Source: Roseovarius sp.
GTDB lineage: Bacteria; Pseudomonadota; Alphaproteobacteria; Rhodobacterales; Rhodobacteraceae
Length of the DNA: 64,000 nt
Assembly (NCBI GenBank): GCA_027493545.1
Contig: JAOSKR010000001.1
Location: 214,001 to 278,000 of the forward strand
Direction of reading: 5' to 3'
Part shown: piece after piece, positions 21,201 to 30,002 of the stretch
How positions within the stretch are numbered: the stretch's first letter is position 1
How the letters are laid out: every line of letters begins with the position of its first letter
Notes under the pieces: generated by a model
Databases searched by the model: none
What the model was told of the DNA's origin: nothing
What the model saw: the letters and a program-made list of their open reading frames with translations, nothing else
Program-made: the position numbers and the translations under genes

Positions 21201-21973
21201 TCGGCGCGCCGGCCGCGGTGACGCAGACCCGCCGCCGCGCCGGGCTGATCGAGACCGGCCGCCCCACCCCTGCTGCCGCCTATCCGCTCGATCTGACCAT
21301 CGACGCGCCGAGCCGCATCTTCGTGCGCGGCCGCGGACTCGACGCCGAGCTGGGCGGCCAGTTGCGGCTTGGCGGCACCACCGCCGACGTCGCCGCCAGC
21401 GGCGTTTTCGAGCTCATTCGCGGGCGCATGGACATCCTGACCAAACGGCTCGAACTGACCGAGGCCCTCATCGACCTGCGCGGCACGCTCGACCCGTGGC
21501 TGCGCTTTGTCGCGCGCACCCAGACCGACGACCTGACCATCGACATCGTGCTCGAGGGGCTGGCGAGCGATCCCCAGATCACCTTTACCTCGGTGCCCGA
21601 TCTGCCGCAGGAGGAAATCCTCGCGCGGCTGCTCTTCGGGCGCGGCTTCGACAAGATGTCGGCGTTTCAGGCCGCGCAGCTCGTGAGTGCGGTGGCAACG
21701 CTTTCGGGCAATGGCTCGGGCGGGCTGACCGGCCAGCTGCGCGGCGCCCTGGGGCTGAGCGATTTCGACATCACCTCGACCGAAGACGGCGCCACCGAAG
21801 TCCGTGCCGGCGCCTATATTTCAGACAAGATCTATTCTGAAGTCTCGGCCGACAGCGAGGGCAAGAACCAGATCAACCTCAATCTCGATCTCACCCCCTC
21901 GATCACCGTCAAGGGCCGGGCCGACAACGCCGGCGATACCGGGCTCGGCATCTTCTTCGAGCGCGATTACTGA
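18220..21973 (+). CDS. tamB: TamB, translocation and assembly module / AsmA-like bridge protein (frameshifted)
   Basis: Very long periplasm-spanning beta-groove protein (~1250 aa) anchored in the inner membrane by an N-terminal helix (residues ~1-20: MRLMRIIALLALAALPAAA), with the TamB/DUF490 domain at the C-terminus (LEGLASDPQITFTSVPDLPQEEILARLLFGR, and the terminal NLDLTPSITVKGRADNAGD...GIFFERDY). Members of this family carry lipids between membranes and partner with TamA. The middle consists of repeated short beta-strand units rich in Gly, Leu, Asp and Arg. The frame changes in the G6 run at 19551-19556 (one G too many), with strand-rich similarity on both sides. The ATG overlaps the tamA stop by one base, so the two are translationally coupled. 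Confidence 0.9.
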
Positions 21974-22386
21974 GCCGGCGGGTTCATCCGGAAGACGGCC
22001 CAAGGGCCTCAGTCCTGATTGAAGATCGAAAACGGAGGCAGTCCTGTGGCTGGCACGGACGCCATGGCGCTGGCCCGAGCTGCCGCAGGATTGTCCTGCA
22101 CCGCGAGAAAGCCGTGCCGTCCTTCCCGGGCCTTGCGCCACTCGCCCGCGCAATCCCCTTACCCGCCCCGGCCTCCGAGCCGGGGCCACTCTTGCCGGCC
22201 GGGCGAGGCCCGGGGCGAGCCCGGGACGCGCGCGGGTGTTTCCGATTGAACGCGAGATATTCTAGGGCGCGTCGCGTCTGATCGGTTGTCCACCCGCCCC
22301 GGGCGTGACCCGGGGCCTCGTCATCGCGAAAGGGGTCCCGGCCCAAGGCCGGGACGGGTATCGGATATGATCAGACGCGACATATT
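21974..22386. other. Intergenic region rich in hairpins between tamB and uvrD
   Basis: A 413-base gap between the convergent ends of tamB and uvrD holds no plausible gene. It contains several perfect GC hairpins: GCCCCGGC/GCCGGGGC at 22165-22172 and 22179-22186, a CCCGGG pair near 22210-22222, and the two hairpins inside the repeat at 22257-22390. None is followed by a clear T-run. It may act as a two-way termination zone or be a relic of palindromic repeat elements. Confidence 0.6.
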
Positions 22387-22390
22387 CTAG
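22257..22390. repeat. Palindromic intergenic element with direct-repeat flanks
   Basis: A 13-bp perfect inverted repeat (GTCGCGTCTGATC at 22271-22283; GATCAGACGCGAC at 22369-22381) encloses about 85 bases with two further perfect hairpins: an 8-bp stem, 22296-22303 with 22309-22316, and a 9-bp stem, 22335-22343 with 22347-22355. The same 9 bases, ATATTCTAG, occur on both outer sides (22257-22265 and 22382-22390). The right copy overlaps the uvrD stop codon. This layout resembles a REP/MITE-like element, but no transposase or second copy is seen in the window. Confidence 0.55.
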
Positions 22391-24734
22391 AACGGAATGT
22401 CCCCGGCGCCGGTCACGAACCGCGCCACCACCTTTTTCGGGCCGGCCTTCTCGAACGCGATCTCCAGCTTGTCGCCCTCGATCGCGGTGATCGCGCCATA
22501 CCCGAACTTCTGGTGAAAGACGCGCTCGCCCACGGTGTGGCTGCTCACCGCCCGCGCGTCGATGACGCGGCCCTTCGATTCCTTCCCGGCTGCGCCAGCG
22601 GGCGCTCAGCCGCGCGCGCCTGCAACCGCCGCCAGCCGGGCGAATTGTAACCGTCCGCCTCCGCCGCGCGCGCCTCGAGACCGCCGCCGCCCGCCGCCGC
22701 GGCGCCATAGCCGCCGCCATAGAGCCCCGGCGGGGTCAGCACCTCGACATGCTCCGCCGGCAGCTCGTCGATGAAGCGCGAGGGCATCTGGCTCTGCCAC
22801 TGGCCAAAGACCCGGCGGTTGCCGGCGAACGAGATGGTGCACGCCTCCTCGGCCCGGGTGATGCCGACATAGGCGAGGCGCCGCTCCTCCTCGAGCCCGC
22901 TCGTGCCGGTTTCGTCCATCGAGCGCTGCGAGGGAAAGAGCCCGTCCTCCCATCCCGGCAGGAACACCGCCGGAAACTCCAGCCCCTTGGCGGCGTGAAG
23001 CGTCATGATGCTGACCTTTTCGCCGTCGGTGCCGGCGTCGTTGTCCATGATCAGGCTGACATGCTCCAGAAACCCGGTGAGGTTCTCGAATTCCTCCAGC
23101 GCCTTGACCAGTTCCTTGAGGTTTTCGAGCCGCCCCGGCGCCTCGGGCGTGCGGTCGTTCTGCCACATGCCCGTGTACCCCGATTCGTCGAGCACGATCC
23201 CGGCCAGCTCGACATGGCTCACCCCGCCGTCGCCGGCCATCCGGCCCCAGCGCCGCAGCCCGTCGAGAAGGAGCGCCAGCTCGGTCCCGCCACGACCCTT
23301 GACGGCGCCGGTTTCGATCGCGAGCCGCGCCCCCTCGACGAGACTCACGCCACCCTCGCGCGCCAGCCGCTGGATGCTCTGCTGCGCCCTGTCGCCAAGG
23401 CCCCGCTTGGGGGTGTTGACGATGCGCTCGAACGCCAGATCGTCGGCCGGGCTCACCACCAGCCGGAAATAGGCCATCGCGTCGCGGATCTCGCGGCGCT
23501 CGTAAAAGCGCGGGCCGCCGATCACGCGGTAGGGCAGGCCGATGGTCAGGAACCGGTCCTCGAAGGCGCGCATCTGGTGGGAGGCGCGCACCAGGATCGC
23601 GATCTCGTCGAGCGATATGGGCCGCATCCCGCGGGTGCCGGTGCCCATCGACTCGATCTCCTCGCCGATCCAGCGCGCCTCCTCCTCGCCGTCCCAGTGG
23701 CCGATCAGGCGGACCTTTTCGCCCGTCTCGGCCTCGGTCCAGAGTTCCTTGCCGAGCCGTCCCTTGTTGGCGGAAATCACCGCCGATGCGGCGGCGAGGA
23801 TATGCGGGGTCGAGCGGTAATTCTGTTCCAGCCGGATCACCCGCGCGCCGGGAAAGTCCTTTTCGAACCGCAGGATGTTGCCGACCTCGGCGCCGCGCCA
23901 GCCATAGATCGACTGGTCGTCGTCGCCCACGCAGCAGATGTTGCGATGCCCCGCCGCCAGGAGCCGCAGCCACAGGTACTGGGCGACGTTGGTGTCCTGA
24001 TATTCGTCCACCAGGATGTAACGGAACCGGCGCTGGTATTGCGCGAGAACGTCCTCGTGGGACTGAAAGATCGTGACCATGTGCAACAGCAGATCGCCGA
24101 AATCGACTGCGTTGAGTTCGGCCAGCCGCGTCTGGTACTGGGCATAAAGGGCCACCGCCCTGCCGTCATAGGCGGATGCCTCGGCCACCGGCACCTTGTC
24201 GGGCGTGAGCGCGCGGTTCTTCCAGTTGTCGATGACGGCGGCGAGCTGGCGCGCGGGCCAGCGCTTGTCGTCGATCCCGGCGGCCTGCACCAGTTGCTTC
24301 AGGAGCCGCAGCTGGTCGTCGGTGTCGAGAATGGTGAAGTTCGATTTCAGCCCCGCAAGCTCGGCATGGCGCCTGAGCAGCTTGGCGCAGATGGCGTGGA
24401 AGGTGCCGAGCCACGGCAGCCCCTCGACCGCCTCGCCCAGCAGGCGGCCGACACGCTCCTTCATCTCGCGCGCGGCCTTGTTGGTGAAGGTCACGGCGAG
24501 GATTTCATGCGGGCGCGCGGCGCCGGTGGCCAGGATATGCACCATCCGCGTGGTCAGCGCCCTTGTCTTGCCGGTGCCGGCCCCTGCCAGCATCAGCACC
24601 GGGCCGTCGAGTGCCTCGACCGCCGCGCGCTGGGCGGGGTTGAGCCCGTCGAGATAGGGCGCGGGGCGCGAGCGCATCGCGCGGGCGGAAAGACTGGCGC
24701 CCTCGAGGGCGCGGGCTTCGTCGAATGTGCTCAT
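22387..24734 (-). CDS. uvrD: UvrD/PcrA-type superfamily I DNA helicase (frameshifted near C-terminus)
   Basis: ATP-dependent 3'-5' DNA helicase of nucleotide-excision and mismatch repair. All SF1 motifs are visible: LNPAQRAAV (Q motif), AGAGTGKT (Walker A, about residues 51-58), TFTNKAAREMKER (Ia), VDEYQDTN (II), GDDDQSIYGWRGA (III), RLEQNYRS (IV), VSIMTLHAAKGLEF (V), EERRLAYVGITRA (VI). The C-terminal tail carries the HTVGERVFHQKFGYGAI Tudor-like segment and ends GDIPF. About 782 aa. The frame breaks near 22590, just before that tail. ATG at 24734. A LexA-type GTTC-N7-GTTC box lies 43-57 bases upstream, which suggests SOS induction. Confidence 0.94.
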
Positions 24735-25071
24735 GGCATGCACGATAGCGCGGACAGGCGGTGAGGGAAAGCGAATGTTCCCGGTGTGTTCCGACTGATT
24801 CCGGGGAATTCCGGCCCCGGGCATCCCGGCGCACATCCGGCGGCAGATCGTCGCGCGGGGCGGCGGTCGATGCGGCGCCGGATTCGCACCGTCCGTGTGA
24901 CGGTACCCGCCCCATGCCTTGGCCGCAGCCTCGCCGCGAGCACGCTCCATGACAGATGGCGGCCCGCATGAGCGACGCCGAAGACGGCAACGCGCCCCTC
25001 GCCGCCAAAACGGTTCACCATTGCCGCATTCCATGCTTATAGGGGGCGCGCCCGAAGGAGACCTGAAGCCG
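24735..25071. other. Divergent intergenic region uvrD-serB
   Basis: 337 bases without a convincing gene. It holds the LexA-type box near the uvrD end, the presumed uvrD and serB promoters, and a GAAGGAG ribosome site at about 25054-25060 for serB. Open frames here are short and show no recognisable similarity. Confidence 0.6.
24777..24791 (-). promoter_or_regulatory. LexA (SOS) box GTTC-N7-GTTC upstream of uvrD
   Basis: GTTC at 24777-24780 and GTTC at 24788-24791 are separated by exactly 7 bases, the direct-repeat LexA motif established for Alphaproteobacteria. It lies 43-57 bases upstream of the uvrD ATG, a good operator position, and uvrD is a known SOS gene in other bacteria. The motif is short and could arise by chance; its position is the main support. 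Confidence 0.6.
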
Positions 25072-25946
25072 ATGTTGACCGCCACCCTGATTTCGCGTCC
25101 CGGCGCGCTGGAGCCCGCCCTTGTCGACAGCCTGCGCAACGCCTGGGGCGGCGGCGCGGCGGATTGGCTTTCGCCCGACGAGGCGGCCGAGTTTCCCCTC
25201 GCCTCGATGCCGGAAAACCGCTGGCAGGTCTGGGAAGAGTTGCAGACGCGGCGCACCGACCTGGCGGTGCAACCCTCCGCGGGGCGGCGCAAGGCGATGC
25301 TGCTGGCGGACATGGACAGCACCATGATCGGGCAGGAATGCATCGACGAGCTGGCCGAGGTGGCCGGCGTCGGCGCCCATGTGCGCGCCATCACCGCGCG
25401 GGCGATGAATGGCGAGCTGGATTTCGAGGACGCGCTTCTGGAGCGGGTGGCGCTGCTGGCGGACCTGCCCGAAACGGTGATTGACGAGGTGCTGGACACG
25501 CGCATCACGCTGGCCCCCGGCGGGCGCGAACTGGTGGCGACGATGAAGGCCGGCGGCGCCCATACCGTGCTGGTCTCGGGCGGCTTTACCGCCTTTGCCG
25601 CGCGGGTGGCCGCCGATCTGGGGTTCGACGAGACCCGCGCCAACCGGCTGCTGACCGAGGCGGGCCGGCTGACCGGCGATGTCGCCCGCCCGATCCTGGG
25701 CCGCGACGCCAAGGTCGCCGCGCTCGACGAGATCGCCGCGCGCCGGGGATCGCCGCCGCGGATGTGCTGGCGGTGGGCGACGGCGCCAACGATCTCGGCA
25801 TGCTCGCCCGCGCCGGGATGGGCGTGGCGCTGCACGCCAAGCCGGCAGTGGCGGCGCAGTGCGACATCCGCGTCAACCACGGCGACCTGACCGCGCTGCT
25901 CTACCTGCAGGGCTATCGCCGCGACGAGTTCGCGGCCCCGGCCTGA
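25072..25946 (+). CDS. serB: Phosphoserine phosphatase (frameshifted)
   Basis: HAD-superfamily phosphatase that makes L-serine from O-phospho-L-serine, the last step of serine biosynthesis. Motif I is LLADMDSTMIGQE (nucleophile Asp in DMDST), motif II is LVSGGFTAFA, and motifs III/IV are GRDAKVAALDEIA and AVGDGANDLGMLARAGMGVAL. An N-terminal ACT-like region of about 75 residues precedes the catalytic core, as in typical SerB. The start ATG at 25072 has GAAGGAG 11 bases upstream. The frame changes at about 25745-25749 (GGGG, probably one G missing), between ARRG and AAADVLAVGDG. About 291 aa. It is divergent from uvrD and precedes the thiamine riboswitch. Confidence 0.9.
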
Positions 25947-26013
25947 TCCCCGTGACCCGACGCCGCAACCCGGCGCACTTGTCATCCCCACCCCAGCGCC
26001 CTAGGTTCGCAGC

Positions 26014-26104
26014 TACCTCGGGGTGTCCCGGACCTGGGTCCGGGACTGAGATGCGCACGCGAACCCGTTGAACCTGAACCGGCTAGAACCGGCGGAGGGA
26101 AGGA
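26014..26104 (+). ncRNA. TPP riboswitch (THI element)
   Basis: Thiamine-pyrophosphate-sensing leader RNA upstream of thiBPQ. Conserved parts in order: CTCGGGGTG (about 26017-26025), the variable P3 stem formed by GTCCCGGAC (26025-26033) and GTCCGGGAC (26038-26046), CTGAGA at 26046-26051 which binds the pyrimidine ring, then ACCCGTTGAACCTGA (26063 onward), the P4/P5 part CCGGCTAGAACCGG, and the closing GGAGGGAA near 26095-26102. These match the THI-box consensus closely. It is followed by a hairpin that masks the thiB ribosome site (26118-26146). Confidence 0.92.
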
Positions 26105-26117
26105 CGCGGATACCCAT

Positions 26118-26146
26118 CCACCTTTGCCCTCGCGCCGCAAAGGAGG
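26118..26146 (+). promoter_or_regulatory. Ribosome-site-sequestering hairpin (expression platform of the TPP riboswitch)
   Basis: CCACCTTTG (26118-26126) can pair with CAAAGGAGG (26138-26146) with a single A-A mismatch. The second arm contains the AGGAGG ribosome site for thiB, four bases before its ATG. There is no T-run, so control is most simply translational: when TPP is bound, this stem would form and block thiB translation. The stem is seen directly; the mechanism is inferred. Confidence 0.65.
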
Positions 26147-26150
26147 ATGG

Positions 26151-27128
26151 ATGAGACATCTTGCATTTGCAGCGGGACTACTTGGCGCCACGGCCGCATC
26201 GGCCCAGACACCCGAGTTGACCGTCTACACCTATGACAGCTTCGTGTCCGACTGGGGTCCCGGCCCGCAGGTGGAGGCAGCCTTTGAAGAGACCTGCGGC
26301 TGCGACCTGAAACTGGTGGGCGTCGAGGACGGCGCCGCGCTGCTGGCCCGGGTGCGGCTGGAGGGCGCGCATTCGGGCGCCGATGTGGTGCTGGGGCTCG
26401 ACACCAACCTGATGGCGGCGGCGCACAAGACCGGGCTGTTCGCCCCGCACGGCGTGAGCGCCGATTTCGACCTGCCGGTGGCGTGGGACGATCCGGTCTT
26501 TCTGCCCTATGACTGGGGCTGGTTCGCCTTTGTCCACGACAAGGGGTTCGACGCGCCCGCAAGCCTCAGGTCGCTGGCCGACAGCGACGCCACCATCCTG
26601 ATCCGGGATCCGCGTTCCTCGACTCCCGGTCTCGGCCTGCTGATGTGGGTCAGGGCCGCCTATGGCGACGAGGCCGGGGCAATCTGGGAGGGGCTCGCCG
26701 ACAACATCGTCACCGTCACCAAGGGCTGGTCCGAGGCCTATGGGCTGTTCATGGAGGGCGAGGCCGACATGGTGCTCTCCTACACCACCTCGCCGGCCTA
26801 TCACCTGATCGCCGAAGAGGACGACAGCAAGACCGCGGCAATCTTCGACGAGGGCCATTACATGCAGGTCGAGGTCGCCGCCATGATGGCCGCCACCGAT
26901 CAGCCCGAACTGGCCGGGGAATTCCTGCGCTTCATGGTCTCCGACCGATTCCAGTCGATCATCCCCACCACCAACTGGATGTACCCGGCGGTGACGCCCG
27001 CAGGCGGGCTGCCCGAGGGCTTCGAGACGCTGGCGCGGCCCGGCAAATCCCTGCTGCTGGCGCCCGAAGAGGCGGCGGCGCTGCGCGATCAGGCATTGGC
27101 CGAGTGGCGCGCCGCGCTCAGCCGCTAG
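26151..27128 (+). CDS. thiB: Thiamine ABC transporter periplasmic binding protein
   Basis: Periplasmic solute-binding protein delivering thiamine, TMP or TPP to the ThiPQ importer. 325 aa with a signal peptide (MRHLAFAAGLLGATAASA, residues 1-18). Family motifs follow: LTVYTYDSFVSDWGPG, VEDGAALLARVRLEG, ADVVLGLDTNLM, LPYDWGWFAFVHDK, DPRSSTPGLGLLMWV, SYTTSPAYH and IPTTNWMYPA. The ATG at 26151 is set by the AGGAGG at 26141-26146, which lies in the riboswitch hairpin. First gene of the thiB-thiP-thiQ operon; thiP starts inside its last 25 bases. Confidence 0.95.
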   Translation: MRHLAFAAGLLGATAASAQTPELTVYTYDSFVSDWGPGPQVEAAFEETCGCDLKLVGVEDGAALLARVRLEGAHSGADVVLGLDTNLMAAAHKTGLFAPHGVSADFDLPVAWDDPVFLPYDWGWFAFVHDKGFDAPASLRSLADSDATILIRDPRSSTPGLGLLMWVRAAYGDEAGAIWEGLADNIVTVTKGWSEAYGLFMEGEADMVLSYTTSPAYHLIAEEDDSKTAAIFDEGHYMQVEVAAMMAATDQPELAGEFLRFMVSDRFQSIIPTTNWMYPAVTPAGGLPEGFETLARPGKSLLLAPEEAAALRDQALAEWRAALSR

Positions 27129-28660
27129 GCGCGGGCCCCGGGATCGGCGCGGCGGCATGTCTCGCCGCGCTGATCCTCGGCACGCTGGCCGCCGTCGCCT
27201 GGCGGGCCGAAGCCGGCGGCGGGCTGACCGCAGCCGACTGGGCGGCGGTGCGCTTTACCGCCCTGCAGGCGGCGCTGTCGGCGAGCTTGAGCGTCGCGCT
27301 CGCCATCCCTGTCGCCCGGGCGCTGGCGCGGCGGCGCTTTGCCGGTCGGCGGGCGCTGATCGCGCTATTGGGGGTGCCCTTCATCCTGCCGGTGATCGTG
27401 GCGGTGCTGGGGCTCCTGCAGGTCTTCGGCCGCGCCGGGTGGGTCAGCGAGGCACTGGGGCTTTTCGGCCTGCCGCCAGTGCGCATCTACGGGCTGCACG
27501 GGGTGGTTCTGGCGCATGTCTTTCTCAACCTGCCGCTGGCCACGCGGCTGATTCTGCAGGGCTGGCAGGAGGTGCCGGCCGAGCGGTTCCGCTTGGCGGC
27601 GCAGCTGGGTTTCGGCCCCTGGGCGATGCTGCGGCTCATCGAGGTGCCGATGCTGCGGCAGGTGGTGCCGGGCGCGCTGGCGGTGGTCTTTGCCATCTGC
27701 CTGACCAGTTTCGCCGTGGCGCTGACGCTGGGCGGGGGGCCGCGCGCCACCACCATCGAGCTGGCGATCTACCAGTCCTTCCGTTTTGACTTTGACCTTG
27801 GCCGGGCGGCGCTGCTGTCGGGGCTGCAGATCGTACTGACCACCGGCGCGGCGGTGGTGGCGCTGCGGCTGGCGCGGGGCACCGGCTTTGGCGCCGGGCT
27901 CGACCGGCCGGTGCAGCGCTGGGACGGACGCGGCGCGCCGGCGCGGGCGGGTGACGCGGCCTGGATCGGCGGGACTGCGCTCTTTCTCATCCTGCCGCTG
28001 GCGGCGATCGCCGCCTCGGGGCTGGCGGGCTTCGCCGGGCTGCCGCCGGCGGTCTGGCGGGCGGCGGCGGTGTCGCTGGCGGTGGCCGGGGTCAGCACCG
28101 GCCTGCTGTTGCTCATGGCGCTGCCGATGGCCGGAGCGGTGGCGCTGGGCCGGTACGGGCTGATCGAGGTGGCGGGGCTTTTGGGCCTCGCCGCCTCGCC
28201 GCTGGTGATCGGCACCGGGCTCTTCATCCTGCTGCGACCCTATACCGATCCCACCGCGCTGGCGCTGCCGGTCACGGCACTGGTCAATGCGGTGATGGCG
28301 CTGCCCTTCGCCTTGCGCATCCTGGTGCCGCGCGCCAGCGAGGTGGTAGAGCGCCACGGCCGGCTGGCGCTGTCGCTGGGGATGGGGCGCGGGGCGTTCC
28401 TGCGGCTGGTGTTCCTGCCCCGGATGCGGGCGCAGATCGGCTTTGCCGCCGGGCTGGCGATGGCGCTGTCGATGGGCGATCTCGGCGTCATCGCGCTTTT
28501 CGCCGGGGCCGAAACCGCCACCCTGCCCCTGCAGGTCTACCGGCTGATGGGCGCCTACCGGATGGAGGCGGCGGCCGGCGCGGCGCTGTTGCTGTTGGCG
28601 CTGTCGGTGGGCAGTTTCTGGATACTGGACAGGGGCGGGCGCTGGCATGCTGAAGCTTGA
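27104..28660 (+). CDS. thiP: Thiamine ABC transporter permease
   Basis: Inner-membrane permease of the thiamine importer. 518 aa, with two fused six-helix permease halves: the first has an EVPAERFRLAAQLGFGPWAMLRLIEVP EAA loop, the second SEVVERHGRLALSLGMGRGAFLRLVFLP, both sites that dock the ATPase. The most plausible start is GTG at 27104, overlapping thiB by 25 bases, giving VARRAQPLGAGPG before the first helix; the frame is open further upstream but that part shadows thiB. The end overlaps thiQ by 14 bases. Expression should follow the TPP riboswitch through coupling with thiB. Confidence 0.93.
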   Translation: MARRAQPLGAGPGIGAAACLAALILGTLAAVAWRAEAGGGLTAADWAAVRFTALQAALSASLSVALAIPVARALARRRFAGRRALIALLGVPFILPVIVAVLGLLQVFGRAGWVSEALGLFGLPPVRIYGLHGVVLAHVFLNLPLATRLILQGWQEVPAERFRLAAQLGFGPWAMLRLIEVPMLRQVVPGALAVVFAICLTSFAVALTLGGGPRATTIELAIYQSFRFDFDLGRAALLSGLQIVLTTGAAVVALRLARGTGFGAGLDRPVQRWDGRGAPARAGDAAWIGGTALFLILPLAAIAASGLAGFAGLPPAVWRAAAVSLAVAGVSTGLLLLMALPMAGAVALGRYGLIEVAGLLGLAASPLVIGTGLFILLRPYTDPTALALPVTALVNAVMALPFALRILVPRASEVVERHGRLALSLGMGRGAFLRLVFLPRMRAQIGFAAGLAMALSMGDLGVIALFAGAETATLPLQVYRLMGAYRMEAAAGAALLLLALSVGSFWILDRGGRWHAEA

Positions 28661-29345
28661 AAATTGCGTGATCGACAATGGCGGGTTTTTCCTCGCCGCC
28701 GATCTCGCCGTCGAACGCGGCCGCATCGTCGCCGTGATCGGCCCCTCGGGCGGGGGCAAGACCACGCTGCTCGAGGCGATCGCGGGCTTTCTGCCGGTGA
28801 TCGAGGGCGCGGTTCTCTGGCGCGGAAGGGACATCACCGCGCTCGCTCCCGGCGCGCGGCCGGTGGCGATGCTGTTTCAGGACGGCAACCTCTTTCCGCA
28901 CCTCAGCGCGGCGCAGAATGTCGGGCTCGGGCTGCGCCCCGACCTGCGGCTTTCGCGTGATCAGTGGCAAACCGTCGAGGACGCGCTGGCGCGGGTCGGA
29001 CTGTCAGGGCTGGGGCAGCGCAAGCCCGCCGCGCTCTCGGGCGGGCAGCGGGCGCGGGTGGCACTGTCGCGACTGATGGTGCAGCATCGCGACATCATGC
29101 TTCTGGACGAACCCTTCGCCGCGCTCGGGCCGGCGCTCAAGGCCGAGATGCTGGTGCTGGTGGCGGAACTGGCGCGGGAAAGCGGCGCCACCGTGCTGAT
29201 GGTCAGCCACGAACCCGAAGACGCCCGCCGCATCGCCGACGAGGTGATCTTCGTCGACGGCGGCCAGGCGCACCCGCCGCTCGGAACGAAGGCACTCTTC
29301 GCCAGCCCGCCGGACGCGCTGCGCGCCTATCTCGGCGGGGACTGA
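28647..29345 (+). CDS. thiQ: Thiamine ABC transporter ATP-binding protein
   Basis: ATPase that powers thiamine uptake. 232 aa with Walker A GPSGGGKT (residues ~33-40), Q-loop MLFQDGNLFPHLS, signature LSGGQRARVAL, Walker B DIMLLDEPFAALGP and H-loop MVSHEPEDARRIAD. Starts at ATG 28647 inside the end of thiP. Last gene of the thiamine import operon; no polyT terminator was seen on the plus strand, though a hairpin at 29375-29406 could help end transcription. Confidence 0.94.
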   Translation: MLKLENCVIDNGGFFLAADLAVERGRIVAVIGPSGGGKTTLLEAIAGFLPVIEGAVLWRGRDITALAPGARPVAMLFQDGNLFPHLSAAQNVGLGLRPDLRLSRDQWQTVEDALARVGLSGLGQRKPAALSGGQRARVALSRLMVQHRDIMLLDEPFAALGPALKAEMLVLVAELARESGATVLMVSHEPEDARRIADEVIFVDGGQAHPPLGTKALFASPPDALRAYLGGD

Positions 29346-29369
29346 AGGCACATGTGATCGGGACGGATG

Positions 29370-29406
29370 AAAAAGGCCGCGAACCGTGGGAGGGCGATTC
29401 GCGGCC
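29370..29406 (-). terminator. Rho-independent terminator for the EF-hand gene
   Basis: Reading the minus strand, a perfect 9-bp stem (GGCCGCGAA with TTCGCGGCC, plus-strand 29375-29383 and 29398-29406, 14-base loop) is followed by TTTTT (29370-29374). It lies 72 bases past the stop of the minus-strand EF-hand gene, the expected place. It might also act weakly on thiQ transcripts as a hairpin. Confidence 0.75.
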
Positions 29407-29477
29407 GGGTCCGGGCCGCGTCATCCGGGCTTAGGGGCCCCGGACGCGGCTGCTGGCCTGCGGCCCGGAGTGGCGCG

Positions 29478-29726
29478 TCAGCCGTCCGACGCGGGCGGCA
29501 GGATGCCGTTTTCGCGCGCCGCGGCGATCTCGTCGGCACTCAGCATGCCGTCGCCATCGGTGTCGGCCTCGGTAAAGACCGCTTCGCCGGCATCCGGCAT
29601 AGCGGCGTCGAATTCCTCCATCGACACGCTGCCGTCACCATCGGTGTCCATTGCCGACGCGGCAAGGCCGGCGGCGGGAAGGGCGACGACAAGCGCAATC
29701 GTTGCGGCAGTCAGTTTCTCGAACAT
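29478..29726 (-). CDS. Small secreted EF-hand calcium-binding protein
   Basis: Predicted periplasmic calcium-binding protein of 82 aa. A signal peptide (MFEKLTAATIALVVALPAAGLAASA) is followed by two EF-hand loops, DTDGDGSVSMEEF and DTDGDGMLSADEI, each with the D-x-D-x-D-G spacing and a final glutamate. It is acidic and probably folds only with Ca2+. The ATG at 29726 is preferred since GAGGAG lies 8 bases upstream; a GTG three codons earlier would overlap that site. It has its own terminator and stands as a single-gene unit. Partner and role are unknown; such calmodulin-like proteins are frequent in marine alphaproteobacteria. Confidence 0.8.
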   Translation of the reverse strand: MFEKLTAATIALVVALPAAGLAASAMDTDGDGSVSMEEFDAAMPDAGEAVFTEADTDGDGMLSADEIAAARENGILPPASDG

Positions 29727-30002
29727 GAAATCCACTCCTCATTCAGGTTTCAATCGTTGCGAGAGTTTCGTGCTCTCGAAACCAACATGAGGCCGGGACC
29801 GAGCACTGTCCGCATCACGGGCCGCCGGGGCCGAAAAGGCGCGGAACGGGGCCGAAACGGGCCCTCGCGACAGGCGGCGCTCCGCCACATGCCAGGCTTG
29901 CGCCGCGCACCGGCGGGAACCCGCGGGCCGAAGGTGCCGGTTTGCGCGGATTTGCGTGCGAGAAGGCTTCCGGCCGGGGCGCGCGGATTGCCGCCGACTC
30001 GG

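Noticed and set aside
24735-25991. Minus-strand open frame continuous with uvrD, extending over serB
   Set aside because: Similarity to UvrD begins exactly at the ATG at 24734; the upstream part is antisense to serB and compositionally a shadow.
26025-26046. Hairpin GTCCCGGAC/GTCCGGGAC as a copy of the repeat at 22335-22355
   Set aside because: It is the variable P3 arm of the TPP riboswitch; the similarity to the other GC hairpin is compositional.
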